This document shows, piece by piece, positions 42,879 to 52,377 of a stretch of 64,000 bases of DNA. Both the position numbers and the translations under genes were made by a program. The DNA comes from Sulfurimonas sp. RIFCSPLOWO2_12_36_12. Its GTDB lineage: Bacteria; Campylobacterota; Campylobacteria; Campylobacterales; Sulfurimonadaceae. How positions within the stretch are numbered: position 1 is the first letter of the stretch; each line of letters begins with the position of its first letter. The DNA is taken from positions 1 through 64,000 of the forward strand of contig MIBZ01000032.1 in NCBI GenBank assembly GCA_001829675.1. The letters run 5' to 3'. Under the pieces are notes generated by a model. It was not told where the DNA came from. It saw nothing but the letters and a program-made list of their open reading frames with translations, and did no database searches.

Positions 42879-43724
42879 TTATTTATGTCTATTTATATAT
42901 TGTGTAAGAAGCGGTGATAGCTCATTTTTTAGCTTCTCATCAAAACCGTTTAACTCTACTATTAACTCATCGGCTAAACCATTAGCCTCTTTTAGCGCGC
43001 TATCAAGCCCTAAGAGTGTGACAAAACTATTTTTTGCTTCGTCATTGTTTGTTAATTTTCCAGCTTCTTGCGAACTCAGCGTAACATCCAAAATATCATC
43101 TTGAATCTGAAACAGAAGTCCGAGTTTTATACCAAAATCATAAAGCTTTTCACCCAACTTTTCACGACCGACAATTATTGCACCCATTTTAAGAGAAGCA
43201 GCAATTAGTTTTGCGGTCTTATTTGTATGTAAAATTTTTACATCTTCTATACTAAGCGGCTTATTTTCAAAATAACAATCAATCGCTTGACCCAAGACCA
43301 TGCCGTTTAATCCGCCGTTAGTAGCTAATTCTCTAATAAGTTCAACTCTTGTATAGTCTGAAAACGGAGCATTGCTTAACACCTCAAAAGAGTATGTGTT
43401 CAATGCATCACCAGCCAAAATTGCAGTTACTTCATCAAAAATAACATGTAAAGTAGGTTCTCCTCTGCGAAGAGGTGAATTGTCCATTGCAGGCAAATCA
43501 TCATGAATAAGTGAGTATGTGTGCAAAAGTTCAATGGCATAAGCAGCATGATGAGCTCCGCCAATCAAAAGAGGATTATAAGCATTTACAACGCCTAATA
43601 AAAGTGCAGGACGAAATCTTTTTCCGCCGGCAATTAACATCTTGCGTAATGCTTCTTCATATGTTGGATGAATACTTTTTGAAGTCGGTAAGTTATTTAG
43701 TAAAAAATTCTCAAAGTTTTGCAT
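42879..43724 (-). CDS. ispA: Polyprenyl (geranyl/farnesyl) diphosphate synthase
   Basis: Trans-isoprenyl diphosphate synthase, 281 aa, making farnesyl or geranylgeranyl diphosphate for quinones and undecaprenyl phosphate. The first aspartate-rich motif IHDDLPAMDN, followed by LRRGEPTLH, and the second motif FQIQDDILD are intact, as are GGKRFRPAL and the substrate-side GQAID. Sits between the PDZ-domain gene and tkt. Chain length is not certain from the sequence. Confidence 0.94.
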   Translation of the reverse strand: MQNFENFLLNNLPTSKSIHPTYEEALRKMLIAGGKRFRPALLLGVVNAYNPLLIGGAHHAAYAIELLHTYSLIHDDLPAMDNSPLRRGEPTLHVIFDEVTAILAGDALNTYSFEVLSNAPFSDYTRVELIRELATNGGLNGMVLGQAIDCYFENKPLSIEDVKILHTNKTAKLIAASLKMGAIIVGREKLGEKLYDFGIKLGLLFQIQDDILDVTLSSQEAGKLTNNDEAKNSFVTLLGLDSALKEANGLADELIVELNGFDEKLKNELSPLLTQYINRHK

Positions 43725-43736
43725 GCGAAATTGTAT

Positions 43737-44717
43737 CTAATTTACTTTCACAAAAAACTGAAAATTATCTCTTTGGAAAAGAAGATTTATGGATTCTTTT
43801 GGATTATCTAGCACATCATATATCTCCTCTTCATTTTTTATATCTTTGGTATTTACTTGAAGAAGTTTATCGCCAAATTTAAGACCATATTTGTTTGCAT
43901 CTTTATCAATTTTTACAATAACTAAATTTTTATCAAATGATACTCCTAAAAACTCCAGGAAAGTATTGCTTAAATACCCGCCGCCAAGTCTATTTTGAGT
44001 TATTGCTTTTAAAACAACTATCTTGTTCTCTCTTTTGATTTTTAGACTATGCTCAGAGCCGATGTTGCTAAATAATATCTCTCGCATAAGCATTGCACTA
44101 TCTTTGGCTTTTTTACCGTCAATCTCTAAAATAATGTCATTTTTTTTAAATGGATTATCTTTTTTAAACGGGTTAGAACTGCTAACCACAACAGTAGAAT
44201 TAACATCTTTGATTCTTATTCCAAAATCACCGTAAGAGACTTTTTTTATTTTTAAAAACCTGTCTATATACTCTTTTTCAATTATTCCCAGCGGCGTAAC
44301 TATTCCCTCTAAGGCACAACAACTGTTTAAAAGCAAACTGGGCACAGAGAGTGGTTCACTAAATGTTGCAAAACTCTCCAGTCCTACTTCTCTTTTTAAA
44401 ATTTTGCCCTTGACTATTTTTTTATTGTCTACTCCAAAAAGAGCTGAAGCAGGATTCATATTTATTCTAAAGGGGTATTTGAAATTATTTGTCTCTTCAA
44501 CAAGATATAGTGATAGGTATGGGTCATGCTTAATGATTTTTACATCCGGAGCAGTTGTAGAAAAAATTAGTTTTTGGTTATTTGGCAGAGGTATTTGAAG
44601 CGTTTGATTTACAATTGATTTTGAGTCAACTGTTTTAAGTTTACATGACTCAGAGTCGCCTTTGCACGCATATAGATTTAAAAAAAGAAGGTTTAGCGCT
44701 AAAAATAGCCTAAACAC
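43737..44717 (-). CDS. Periplasmic PDZ-domain protein
   Basis: 326-aa exported protein. Signal peptide with a lipobox-like C (LFLNLYACKG), so it may be a lipoprotein or a plain periplasmic protein. The middle region has a CC pair (LLNSCCALEGIVTPLG). Two PDZ-like segments follow: VSYGDFGIRIKDVNS...KKNDIILEIDGKKAKD and GVSFDKNLVIVKIDK...GLKFGDKLLQVNTKDI, the second at the C-terminus. There is no protease domain. The order ybaB, this gene, ispA, tkt matches Campylobacter jejuni. Probably an envelope scaffold or adaptor; function unknown. Confidence 0.8.
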   Translation of the reverse strand: MFRLFLALNLLFLNLYACKGDSESCKLKTVDSKSIVNQTLQIPLPNNQKLIFSTTAPDVKIIKHDPYLSLYLVEETNNFKYPFRINMNPASALFGVDNKKIVKGKILKREVGLESFATFSEPLSVPSLLLNSCCALEGIVTPLGIIEKEYIDRFLKIKKVSYGDFGIRIKDVNSTVVVSSSNPFKKDNPFKKNDIILEIDGKKAKDSAMLMREILFSNIGSEHSLKIKRENKIVVLKAITQNRLGGGYLSNTFLEFLGVSFDKNLVIVKIDKDANKYGLKFGDKLLQVNTKDIKNEEEIYDVLDNPKESINLLFQRDNFQFFVKVN

Positions 44718-45026
44718 TCAGTTGCCCCCAAAGGGATTCATGCCGCCAAGCATACCCAGAGCGCTGTTTTGTCTGTTGTCTTCCACCATTTTATTGGCAT
44801 CGTTAATAGCGCCGATTAGTAAAATTTGAAGTGACTCTTTGTCGCCAAGAAGCGAATCGTCAATATTTATATCCGTCACTTCGCTCTTGCCGTTTATAGT
44901 AATCTCAACTAAACCGCCGCCGCTTTTGACCTTAAAAACTTTAGACTCTAGCTCAGCTTGAAGTTTTTTAGCATTTTCTTGCATTCCTTCAAACATTTTG
45001 CTCATGTCGCCCAAGTTGCCAAACAC
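44718..45026 (-). CDS. YbaB/EbfC nucleoid-associated protein
   Basis: 102-aa DNA-binding protein forming homodimers with tweezer-like helices. N-terminal MFGNLGDMSKMFEGMQENAKKLQAEL and the core VKSGGGLVEITINGKSEVTDINID are diagnostic. Role: nucleoid-associated regulator, in other bacteria encoded with dnaX-recR; here placed with the PDZ gene, which it touches without a gap. The start is 86 bp after panD, the spacer holding a dispersed repeat. Confidence 0.92.
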   Translation of the reverse strand: MFGNLGDMSKMFEGMQENAKKLQAELESKVFKVKSGGGLVEITINGKSEVTDINIDDSLLGDKESLQILLIGAINDANKMVEDNRQNSALGMLGGMNPFGGN

Positions 45027-45032
45027 TATATT

Positions 45033-45098
45033 ATCTCACAAACCTGCAACAAAGTCACAGCTTTGCTCAGTCACTAAAGCTACGCCTATCGGCGAGAT
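45033..45098. repeat. Dispersed 66-bp element, copy 1 (between panD and ybaB)
   Basis: Shares an exact 31-bp block (45067-45097) with the alpha-operon leader copy at 52545-52575, and looser similarity over the remaining half. Ends ATCTC (45033-45037) and GAGAT (45094-45098) are inverted repeats; an internal CGCC-TATC-GGCG hairpin lies near the right end. Confidence 0.65.
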
Positions 45099-45112
45099 TT
45101 CACCAAAATTCA

Positions 45113-45478
45113 TTAGATACTCTCTAAAATATCTTCGATATCATTGTTCTCATCTACTAAAACAACTTTTGGCTTATAGTTTTGCAAATCTTTTTCATCA
45201 TATGTAGCATAAGCAACGATGATTATCTTATCGCCTTTGTGAACTTTTCTAGCAGCCGCACCGTTTAAGCAGATGTCTCTTTTGCCGCGTTCACCCAGAA
45301 TAACATATGTTGAAAATCTCTCACCGTTATTGATGTTCAATATTTCAACTTTTTGTCCAACTCTCATCCTTGCAGCTTCCATTAGCTCCTGATCTATGGT
45401 AATTGAACCGACATAGTTTAGGTTTGCATCAGTTACCGTAGCACGATGAATTTTGCTGTACAGCATTTCTATAGTCAT
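45113..45478 (-). CDS. panD: Aspartate 1-decarboxylase (pyruvoyl enzyme)
   Basis: Makes beta-alanine for pantothenate. 121 aa. The self-cleavage site YVGSITID supplies Gly24-Ser25, the serine becoming the pyruvoyl group; [22 protein letters not shown] and [18 protein letters not shown] are family-typical. All catalytic residues are present, so the proenzyme should be functional. Partner PanC is encoded at about 10 kb. Lies 9 bp downstream of the ferredoxin gene. Confidence 0.96.
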   Translation of the reverse strand: MTIEMLYSKIHRATVTDANLNYVGSITIDQELMEAARMRVGQKVEILNINNGERFSTYVILGERGKRDICLNGAAARKVHKGDKIIIVAYATYDEKDLQNYKPKVVLVDENNDIEDILESI

Positions 45479-45487
45479 CTTATTTTC

Positions 45488-45862
45488 CTACATTCCCATC
45501 TGTTTTTTCATATCACACGGAGAGATTGGCTCATCCCACATGTCAGAGCCGATTAAATACTCTTTAACTACATTTCCGCCGATGATATGCTCTTCTATGA
45601 TTCTATCAATTTTCTCTTTAGTTAGTGCTGCATACATAAAATGTCCAGGCTCCACTAGCATAACAGGACCTGAACTACAGCGATTAAGGCATGATGTGCG
45701 GATAGGCTGAACTGTTCCCATCACGCCCTCTTTCATCAGTTTTTGTGCCAAATGCTGAAATAAATCTTGAGTTTGCGGAGTCACGCACGATGGCTTTGGC
45801 ATGCCCGGAGGAGCTGATTGTTCACATTTAAATATATAAAATGCTGGCTGAGGAATTCCCAT
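45488..45862 (-). CDS. Thioredoxin-like [2Fe-2S] ferredoxin
   Basis: 124 aa starting at the ATG 45862, which follows an AAGGTGG site; a longer frame to 45889 is less likely. The cysteine pattern is FKCEQSAPPGMPKPSC near the N-terminus and SCLNRCSSGP in the middle, the C-x12-C ... CxxxC arrangement of the thioredoxin-fold 2Fe-2S ferredoxin family. HFMYAALTKEKIDRII follows as in family members. It probably serves electron transfer or cluster sensing. Downstream of murE with a 92-bp gap and upstream of panD. Confidence 0.87.
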   Translation of the reverse strand: MGIPQPAFYIFKCEQSAPPGMPKPSCVTPQTQDLFQHLAQKLMKEGVMGTVQPIRTSCLNRCSSGPVMLVEPGHFMYAALTKEKIDRIIEEHIIGGNVVKEYLIGSDMWDEPISPCDMKKQMGM

Positions 45863-45954
45863 AATACCACCTTGTAAAAATTTTTGCAATTATATCAAAA
45901 ATTATCTCATAAATAATAACGCATATAAAGAAGTTATTATGTTTAAGAATTAAA

Positions 45955-47250
45955 TTACTTTAATTTTAATAACTCTCTTACTACTTCTCTGTCGTCAAAA
46001 GGGAACTTTTCATCATATATTATCTGATAGCTCTCATCGCCTTTTCCAAGTATTACGACTACTTCATCATCTCTTTGGTCACGAAGAGCCATCTCAATAG
46101 CCTTTCTTCTATTTAGCTCAACATTTACGACAGCTTTGTCTTCAATGCCCTCTAAAATATCATTGACTATATCTTGCGGGTCCTCATTTCTTGGATTATC
46201 GCTTGTTATGTAGAGTTTTTTTGCCAAACTTGCCGCAACTCTCCCCATCAAAGGTCTTTTAGTTCTATCTCTATCTCCGCCTGCGCCAAAAACAACCAAG
46301 AGCTCTTTCTCTTTGAGTGCATTTAATACCTGCTGAATTCCATCTGGAGTATGGGCAAAATCAACAATAACATTTGGAACTTCGCTTACCTGCTCCATTC
46401 GCCCGCTTACTCCGGCAAAACCCTCTACTACATTTGCGACCTCTTCTAGTTTTTTTCCGGTTAATAGATGTGTCGCCGCGATAGCAGCCATTAAGTTATA
46501 GAGATTAAAAAAACCGTGAAGCGATGATGTAAAAGGAACAACATCTTTAAAATGCTGAATTATCCCGCTTGATGCATTATTTAGAGAGTATGCAATCAGC
46601 CTGTATGTAGCCGGATTTTCTATTCCGTATGTAAAGGTATTTTTAAAATTAAATGCGGCTTTTGGCTCATCTTTATTTATAAGTTTTCTTCCGTCATCTT
46701 GAAAAAAGCTATTTTTTACAGCTATGTATTCACCGATAGTTTTGTGAAAGTCTAGATGGTCTTGGGTAATATTTGTAAGAATTTTAAGCTCGAAATTTAA
46801 ACCCTCAACTCTTTTTTGGGCAATCGCATGTGAACTTACTTCCATAATAAAGAAGTCGCAACCTGCACTCACCGCTTGATAGATATGCTTATATGTGTTT
46901 AAAACAGATGGCGTCGTAAGAGTTTTGCCCTCTACCATTTCATCATTCATAAAAAAGCCGCGAGTTCCTTGCATAGCTGCTTTATATCCCAAATCCAATA
47001 AAAAAGAGTAAATCGCGCTTGCCGTTGTTGTCTTGCCGTTTGTTCCCGTGATTCCAACGATTTTTATCTTATCTATTCCAAATAATTTCGCAACATCTTT
47101 AATATTTATAATAGAGTGAGCGCCTCTCTCTTTTGCATTCTGAAGATATTTTTCATTTTGCGGAGTCAAAACAAACGCTGTCTCTTTATCGCAATCCTGT
47201 GAGTTTTCTGTAATATATTTAAACTCTTGCTCCGGAAGTTCAATTTTCAA
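45955..47250 (-). CDS. murE: UDP-N-acetylmuramoyl-tripeptide synthetase MurE
   Basis: Adds the third amino acid to the peptidoglycan precursor UDP-MurNAc-dipeptide. 431 aa, shorter than the 495-aa E. coli enzyme because of a compact N-terminal domain, as usual in the phylum. ATP site GITGTNGKTTTASA, Mg-binding lysine region, and the C-terminal SDNPRNEDP motif whose DNPR selects meso-diaminopimelate. It overlaps the upstream TPR-like gene by 11 bp, in the nifU-TPR-murE order also seen in H. pylori. Confidence 0.95.
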   Translation of the reverse strand: MKIELPEQEFKYITENSQDCDKETAFVLTPQNEKYLQNAKERGAHSIINIKDVAKLFGIDKIKIVGITGTNGKTTTASAIYSFLLDLGYKAAMQGTRGFFMNDEMVEGKTLTTPSVLNTYKHIYQAVSAGCDFFIMEVSSHAIAQKRVEGLNFELKILTNITQDHLDFHKTIGEYIAVKNSFFQDDGRKLINKDEPKAAFNFKNTFTYGIENPATYRLIAYSLNNASSGIIQHFKDVVPFTSSLHGFFNLYNLMAAIAATHLLTGKKLEEVANVVEGFAGVSGRMEQVSEVPNVIVDFAHTPDGIQQVLNALKEKELLVVFGAGGDRDRTKRPLMGRVAASLAKKLYITSDNPRNEDPQDIVNDILEGIEDKAVVNVELNRRKAIEMALRDQRDDEVVVILGKGDESYQIIYDEKFPFDDREVVRELLKLK

Positions 47251-47830
47251 CTTTTGTGCCTTTTGCTAATTTTTTCAGAAGTTTTCTAAGCAGTTTATCG
47301 CTCGGGTACACACTCAGAGCATTTTCTAGATATGTCAACGCCATTTCCGCAAAGTCATGCTCTATTAATTTATCTAAAAAATCAACAAAGTCCTCTTTTT
47401 GAGTAATAATTACTCTCGTTGAGAACATGATATTTTCAAAAATTTCTTTAAAATCTCCACCCTCATCAACAAGGGTTTTAAAATCTTTATACAAAATTCC
47501 ATCTTCAAACTCTACTCTGTCACGAAGCGGTTCCGCAAAAACTTCTCTAAGTTTTTCTAACGAGCCATCCATATTTTGAAGTATTTGACTCATAATAATA
47601 TCAGCCTGCTCTTTATCTTCCTCTTTTAAAACTTCATAATAATCAAAAAGAGCCTCTGCTCCTCCCTCTCCGCTCATCGCCATCTCTGCAAGAATAACAC
47701 CGTTATAAGCCTCTTTTGAGTTAGGAAAACTTTGTAAAACTGCTGCAAATTTTTCTAATGCATTCTTATAATCTGATTTAGAAAAGCTATCTTTTGCCTG
47801 TGATAATGTTTTGAATTTACTTATTGACAT
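47240..47830 (-). CDS. TPR-like protein of unknown function
   Basis: 196 aa from the ATG at 47830 (MSISKFKTLSQAKDSF); a longer frame to 47842 adds four residues. Helical, with TPR-type stretches (KSDYKNALEKFAAVLQSFPNS and MALTYLENALSVYPSDK) at both ends and an acidic middle. No signal peptide. It lies between nifU and murE and overlaps murE, and a homologous unnamed gene occupies this place in Helicobacter. Probably a cytoplasmic scaffold. Confidence 0.75.
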   Translation of the reverse strand: MSISKFKTLSQAKDSFSKSDYKNALEKFAAVLQSFPNSKEAYNGVILAEMAMSGEGGAEALFDYYEVLKEEDKEQADIIMSQILQNMDGSLEKLREVFAEPLRDRVEFEDGILYKDFKTLVDEGGDFKEIFENIMFSTRVIITQKEDFVDFLDKLIEHDFAEMALTYLENALSVYPSDKLLRKLLKKLAKGTKVEN

Positions 47831-47846
47831 AATTATCCGCACTTAT

Positions 47847-48128
47847 TTATAAATTATCTATATCGTTTTCCATACCAATCGGTACATTAATGACCGTCAG
47901 TTCTGGATGAATATCCATTTTTAGCTGTCTCTCTACACCATATTTTAGGGTTGTTCCACTACTGGCACATCCAATACACGCACCCCTTAACTGTATGTAC
48001 ACTTTCGAATTTCTGACTGTTATAAAATCTATGTCTCCGCCATCAAGAGCCAGCGAAGGACGAACCTTATCTATAACATTTTTTACTGGGTTCATTAACT
48101 CTTCATCTGTAAATGGAATCATACCCAT
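47847..48128 (-). CDS. NifU-like Fe-S cluster scaffold (NifU C-terminal domain)
   Basis: 93-aa stand-alone Nfu domain: VIDKVRPSLALDGGDIDFI followed by the cluster-binding GACIGCASSGTT (CxxC), ending in the usual hydrophobic strand. Nfu proteins carry Fe-S clusters to target enzymes. It lies 16 bp upstream of the TPR-like gene and murE, and is separated from the aldo/keto reductase by a strong hairpin. Confidence 0.93.
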   Translation of the reverse strand: MGMIPFTDEELMNPVKNVIDKVRPSLALDGGDIDFITVRNSKVYIQLRGACIGCASSGTTLKYGVERQLKMDIHPELTVINVPIGMENDIDNL

Positions 48129-48182
48129 CCTTTAAAATTTATATGTTTATTATCTTCATAAGATATGACAAAATCCCTTAAC

Positions 48183-48203
48183 AAGTGATAAAAAATATCA
48201 CTT
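48183..48203 (-). terminator. Hairpin at the end of the aldo/keto reductase gene
   Basis: AAGTGATA (48183-48190), A5 loop, TATCACTT (48196-48203). In the minus-strand RNA the loop is five U; the stem covers the stop codon. It separates the reductase from nifU, 55 bp further. Confidence 0.5.
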
Positions 48204-49434
48204 ATCTCCGCCAAGAAAGAATTTGATGTACATAGCTTGGTTTTCTCATACCAACGAGTATATAATCGACATTTTGACTTTGCATTAAAAATCTTATTGC
48301 GCACTCTTGCATTGATAAACCACACTCATTAAAAAACTCTTTAAGCTCTTTTTTTGTATTTATTGAACACTCATAAGCAACCATCTTTTTGTACTCTGCA
48401 AGATATAAATCTATAAAATTTAGCATTGCCTGAATGTTTCTCTCATCAACTTTTTCTAATGTTTTTTTTATGAGTGGTATTATTTGTGTAAATAAAAAAA
48501 TATCATAATCACCAATCCACCCAAACTTATGTTTATTTGCATCTAGCTGTTCTAAAAGATTATAAAGTGGTTTTAGTGCCTCGCTATCGCAGATCTCCAT
48601 CAGCTCATTAAAGTGATGATAGTACTCTTTACTCTCTTCATAGTCTGCAAGGCGATACATCCTGTTGTTATACTTTGCATTTAATGGTCTGTTTGCCAAA
48701 ACCCTCAAACCGCTATTTTTAGCCCAAGAAGCACATTTAAGCCCATCTCTTTCTAAGATATTAATAGGAAGTTCTATTGTAGTAAAACTGTGTATCTTAT
48801 TTCCAACTCTTTTTGCTGCATTTTGAGCTAATGTAAGCAGATCTTCGTACGGTAAAAATTCATCACTTAACTCTGGTAAAGAGAAACTATTTGAACTTAC
48901 GCCGTAAGAGCCGATTCTTCTATATTTAACCTCTTCTTCAAGTCCGACAAATGCTTCTTCAAGCCTTCTGTACATCTCATCGAGTCTTTCGTCTTTTGAA
49001 ATGCCTCTGTTTATTGCATCTAAAATATAGTACTCCGGGTTATGTATAAGATAGCAGTCCAGTTTCTCAAGTTCCAGCCTCTTTAGCGACATTGACAGTT
49101 GATTATGCAAAAATGATTTTGATATAGAGTGATAGCAATCTTGGCTATATTTTACTACCTCTTCTGAATTCTTTATCGCAGAAGAATCCTCTTTATATTC
49201 AATTAAATCAGTGCCTTGGATATAACCAAACTTGCTAACTATTTCGACTTCGTCTTTTTTATCTTCATCAAACTCTCTAAATGCCAGCGCAATAGCTCGC
49301 TCTGCTCCGCCGTTCATATAATTTGAAGATGTATCTATCATTTTTATACCGGATTCAATAGCCTCTTTTAGACTTGCTACATGCTGCGGATTTAAATCAC
49401 TGATTCTGTAAGTTCCAAATGCGAAATTACTCAT
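48202..49434 (-). CDS. Aldo/keto reductase family oxidoreductase, enlarged form
   Basis: 410 aa, about 80-90 longer than a typical aldo/keto reductase. The TIM-barrel catalytic tetrad is present: Asp and Tyr in MIDTSSNYMNGGAE, Lys in IVSKFGYI, His in YLIHNPEYY. Near the C-terminus VDYILVGMRKPSYV is the NADP-binding segment. The extra length is an insertion of predominantly helical charged sequence (about residues 250-360, KEYYHHFNELMEICDSEALK...YLAEYKKM). Substrate unknown. Monocistronic, between rplQ and nifU. Confidence 0.85.
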   Translation of the reverse strand: MSNFAFGTYRISDLNPQHVASLKEAIESGIKMIDTSSNYMNGGAERAIALAFREFDEDKKDEVEIVSKFGYIQGTDLIEYKEDSSAIKNSEEVVKYSQDCYHSISKSFLHNQLSMSLKRLELEKLDCYLIHNPEYYILDAINRGISKDERLDEMYRRLEEAFVGLEEEVKYRRIGSYGVSSNSFSLPELSDEFLPYEDLLTLAQNAAKRVGNKIHSFTTIELPINILERDGLKCASWAKNSGLRVLANRPLNAKYNNRMYRLADYEESKEYYHHFNELMEICDSEALKPLYNLLEQLDANKHKFGWIGDYDIFLFTQIIPLIKKTLEKVDERNIQAMLNFIDLYLAEYKKMVAYECSINTKKELKEFFNECGLSMQECAIRFLMQSQNVDYILVGMRKPSYVHQILSWRR

Positions 49435-49499
49435 AATATCTCACTCTATAAATTAAGTATTTTAGGATTGGGAGGTTTTATCAAAAAATATATGGTTAA

Positions 49500-49576
49500 G
49501 CACGGTTTACTGTGCGTGGGCTTGACGCCGAGTCAAACTCAGCGTTAGCGTAGCAAAAGGGACTTTGTTCCTTTTG
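49500..49576 (-). terminator. Three tandem hairpins after rplQ
   Basis: In minus-strand order: CAAAAGG/CCTTTTG (49554-49576), ACGCTGAGT/ACTCGGCGT with one G-U pair (49525-49545), and GCACAGT/ACCGTGC-type (49500-49515), followed about 10 nt later by U6. The last is the best terminator candidate for the alpha operon. GCTACGC and GTC...CT at one end resemble the dispersed element at 45033 and 52509. Confidence 0.55.
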
Positions 49577-49584
49577 TGTACTTA

Positions 49585-49935
49585 TTAAACAAGCTCGATA
49601 AATGCCATAGTAGTAGCGTCACCACGGCGAATACGAGTTCTAATAATTCTAGTATAGCCACCTGGACGATCTACATACTTAGGAGCTATTTCATTTACTA
49701 GAGTTTTTGTTGCTTCTTTACTTTGAAGCGCCGCGAATACTGCTTTGTGAGCATTTGAATCGTTTTTACCTGCGATGGTAATAAGCTTTTCAACATAAGA
49801 ACGAAGCTCTTTTGCTTTTTCAACAGTAGTTTCAATTTTACCATGTTCTATTAACGAAATACTAAGGTTTTTAAGTAAAGCAGCACGGTGTGCGCTTGTG
49901 CGACCTAGTTTACGGTATCCATGACGATGTCTCAT
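49585..49935 (-). CDS. rplQ: Large ribosomal subunit protein bL17
   Basis: 116 aa. N-terminal [24 protein letters not shown] is the bL17 signature; the C-terminal part ([20 protein letters not shown]) is complete. Last gene of the alpha operon, 20 bp after rpoA, and followed by three tandem hairpins. Binds domains near the peptide exit tunnel. Confidence 0.98.
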   Translation of the reverse strand: MRHRHGYRKLGRTSAHRAALLKNLSISLIEHGKIETTVEKAKELRSYVEKLITIAGKNDSNAHKAVFAALQSKEATKTLVNEIAPKYVDRPGGYTRIIRTRIRRGDATTMAFIELV

Positions 49936-49955
49936 CTATAATTCCTCTATTAAGC

Positions 49956-50948
49956 TTATAAAGCTTCTATTTTCTTTTTTAATGCACTAACAACATCATC
50001 TGCAAGATCGCCGCCAACTTCATAACCGAACTCTTGAAGTTTTTCAACAATCTCGTCATACGACTTTTTACCTAGATTTTTAACATTTTTAAGATCATTA
50101 GTGCTCATCAATGCTATTTCACCTACAAGTTTAATGCTTGAACGATCAAGACAATTAAAACTTCTCGCGCTTAAACCTAAACTGTCAATATGTGCAGTTA
50201 GTTTTTTAAGATCTGGGCTCTCTTCAGCTCTCTCTATTGTAGTTGGAGCTTTAACACTAATTTCGCTATTAAATACTGCTAATTGAGCATACATAACTTC
50301 TAATGAATTTCTAAATGCATCTAATGGAGAAATTTGTCCATCAGTTCTAATATTTATGATAACTCTTTCAAAGTTAGGGTTGTCTGCTACAAGTACATTT
50401 TCAATCTTATAAGTTGCGCTGCGAACAGGAGTAAAATAAGCATCAAGTGCTATATATCCCTCTTCTAAGCTGTCATAAGTATCTTCACTTGCAACATAAC
50501 CGATACCTTGTGCAATTCTAATACTAAAATTAAGTGTAGAATCTTCATTTAATGTAGCGAGATGAGTATTTGGAGTTACTATTTCTACTTCATTATTTGT
50601 AAGATCGCCACCTTTGATTGTACAAGGACCTGCAAAGCTGTAGTTAATCTCTGTTTCTGTAACATTACCAAGCAGCTTAAAGCGAATCTCTTTAAGATTT
50701 AAAATAAAATCTGAAATATCTTCAAGCATACCGCGCACTGAGTCAAACTCATGCTTAGCGCCTTCAATTTTAATAGCTATTGGTGCGTAACCAACCGAGC
50801 TGCTTAACAAAAAACGGCGAAGTGGATGAGCTAAAGAGATAGCATATCCCGTTTCAAACGGGTATGCCATAATATTAGCTTCATTTTCACTAATCTGCTC
50901 TACCTCAAACTCTTGAGGAGCAAGTGGAGTAGTTTTAATTTTTTTCAT
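49956..50948 (-). CDS. rpoA: DNA-directed RNA polymerase subunit alpha
   Basis: 330 aa. The N-terminal dimerisation domain has [18 protein letters not shown] and [11 protein letters not shown]; the flexible linker follows at about 235-250; the C-terminal domain has [20 protein letters not shown] and [19 protein letters not shown], the helix-hairpin-helix that binds UP elements and activators. Between rpsD and rplQ as in all related genomes. Confidence 0.98.
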   Translation of the reverse strand: MKKIKTTPLAPQEFEVEQISENEANIMAYPFETGYAISLAHPLRRFLLSSSVGYAPIAIKIEGAKHEFDSVRGMLEDISDFILNLKEIRFKLLGNVTETEINYSFAGPCTIKGGDLTNNEVEIVTPNTHLATLNEDSTLNFSIRIAQGIGYVASEDTYDSLEEGYIALDAYFTPVRSATYKIENVLVADNPNFERVIINIRTDGQISPLDAFRNSLEVMYAQLAVFNSEISVKAPTTIERAEESPDLKKLTAHIDSLGLSARSFNCLDRSSIKLVGEIALMSTNDLKNVKNLGKKSYDEIVEKLQEFGYEVGGDLADDVVSALKKKIEAL

Positions 50949-50971
50949 TTAACGCCTTTGTATTTAAACTA

Positions 50972-51598
50972 TTATTTCGAGTAAAGCTCAACGATTAAAC
51001 GCTCTTCTACAGGGATAACAACTTCTTCACGCTCTGGTAAACGAGTAAAGATACCGAATTTTTTATCAGCATCAATATCAACCCATGGAGCTATTCCAGT
51101 TTGGTTAACAAGTTCAATTGCACGATTAATTTGAACATTAGTCTTGCTGCTCTCACGAATCTCGATTTTCTGACCAGGTCTTACACGGTAAGAAGGAATA
51201 TCAAGTTTTGCGCCATCTACTAAAAGGTGGCCGTGAGTAACAAGTTGACGAGCAAAACGGCGAGTTGATGCAAATCCCATACGATAAACAACATTATCTA
51301 ATCTTTGCTCAATTAAAGTAATAAGGTTTGTACCTGTATTGCCTTCTCTTCTTTTAGCTTCAACGAATAGTGCGCGGAATTGCTTCTCAGAAACACCATA
51401 CATAAATTTTGCTTTTTGCTTTTCGTTTAATTGTAATCCATACTCAGATACTTTTTTACGACGCTGACCATGTTGACCTGGAGCATACGGACGTTTTTCT
51501 AATGCAGATTTACCTGCTAAACGACGCTCCCCTTTTAGGTTAAGGCTAACTCCAAATCTTCTTTCGATTTTTTCTACTGGACCTCTATATCTTGCCAT
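50972..51598 (-). CDS. rpsD: Small ribosomal subunit protein uS4
   Basis: 208 aa 16S-binding protein and translational autoregulator in many bacteria. [15 protein letters not shown] start, GQHGQRRKK, and the S4 RNA-binding domain [20 protein letters not shown] are clear. It has no cysteines, so it is the zinc-free C- type. A 23-bp gap to rpoA. Confidence 0.98.
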   Translation of the reverse strand: MARYRGPVEKIERRFGVSLNLKGERRLAGKSALEKRPYAPGQHGQRRKKVSEYGLQLNEKQKAKFMYGVSEKQFRALFVEAKRREGNTGTNLITLIEQRLDNVVYRMGFASTRRFARQLVTHGHLLVDGAKLDIPSYRVRPGQKIEIRESSKTNVQINRAIELVNQTGIAPWVDIDADKKFGIFTRLPEREEVVIPVEERLIVELYSK

Positions 51599-51609
51599 CA
51601 GTAATCTCC

Positions 51610-52002
51610 TTAAACTCTACGGCGCTTAGGCGCGCGACATCCATTGTGTGGTAGTGGAGTAACATCTTTCATGTATGTTACGCGAATACCTTCAATTGAA
51701 CCTACTGCTTTAGTTGCAGTTTCTCTTCCTGAACCAGGACCTTGAACTTTAATACCAAGTTCTTTTATACCATGCACTTGTGCTTTAGCTACCGCATCTT
51801 CAACAGCTGCTTGAGCTGCAAACGGAGTAGATTTTTTGCTACCTTTAAAACCAAGGCTGCCAGCAGAACTCCAAGCGATTAAATTACCCATATCATCTGT
51901 AATAGTTACAAGCGTATTGTTAAATGATGCAGAGATATGAACTATACCGCGTGCAATATTTTTTCTTACTACTTTTTTTCTAACAGCTTTTCTTTTTGCC
52001 AT
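51610..52002 (-). CDS. rpsK: Small ribosomal subunit protein uS11
   Basis: 130 aa platform protein at the mRNA exit. Basic N-terminus, then [18 protein letters not shown] and the C-terminal [12 protein letters not shown] that ends all bacterial uS11, including the Asn-Gly that forms isoaspartate. Follows rpsM by 10 bp. Confidence 0.98.
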   Translation of the reverse strand: MAKRKAVRKKVVRKNIARGIVHISASFNNTLVTITDDMGNLIAWSSAGSLGFKGSKKSTPFAAQAAVEDAVAKAQVHGIKELGIKVQGPGSGRETATKAVGSIEGIRVTYMKDVTPLPHNGCRAPKRRRV

Positions 52003-52012
52003 CTGTTATCCC

Positions 52013-52375
52013 TTACGCTGCGCCGACAGTTTTGCGTTTGCCCTTACGAGTACGCGCATTTGTCTTAGTTTTTTGACCACGGCATGGAAGACCACGACGG
52101 TGACGAAGACCTCTGTATGAACCTAAATCCATAAGTGCCTTGATGTCCATTGCAACTTGTTTACGAAGATCACCTTCTACTACATGATTAGCGCGAATCT
52201 CTTTAGTGATTGCTGCTACATCATCTTCGCTTAGTTCGTAAACTCTCTTATTATAATCTATACCTGTCGCATCTAAAATTTTGCGAGAAGCATGTAGACC
52301 AACTCCATAGACATATGTTAGACCATACTCTATTCTTTTTTTCTTAGGTAAATCAACACCAGAAATACGAGCCAT
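52013..52375 (-). CDS. rpsM: Small ribosomal subunit protein uS13
   Basis: 120 aa, contacts P-site tRNA and 50S helix 38. [19 protein letters not shown], HxH region [11 protein letters not shown] and [20 protein letters not shown] with a lysine-rich tail are diagnostic. 2 bp after rpmJ, so translationally coupled. Confidence 0.98.
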   Translation of the reverse strand: MARISGVDLPKKKRIEYGLTYVYGVGLHASRKILDATGIDYNKRVYELSEDDVAAITKEIRANHVVEGDLRKQVAMDIKALMDLGSYRGLRHRRGLPCRGQKTKTNARTRKGKRKTVGAA

Positions 52376-52377
52376 GG

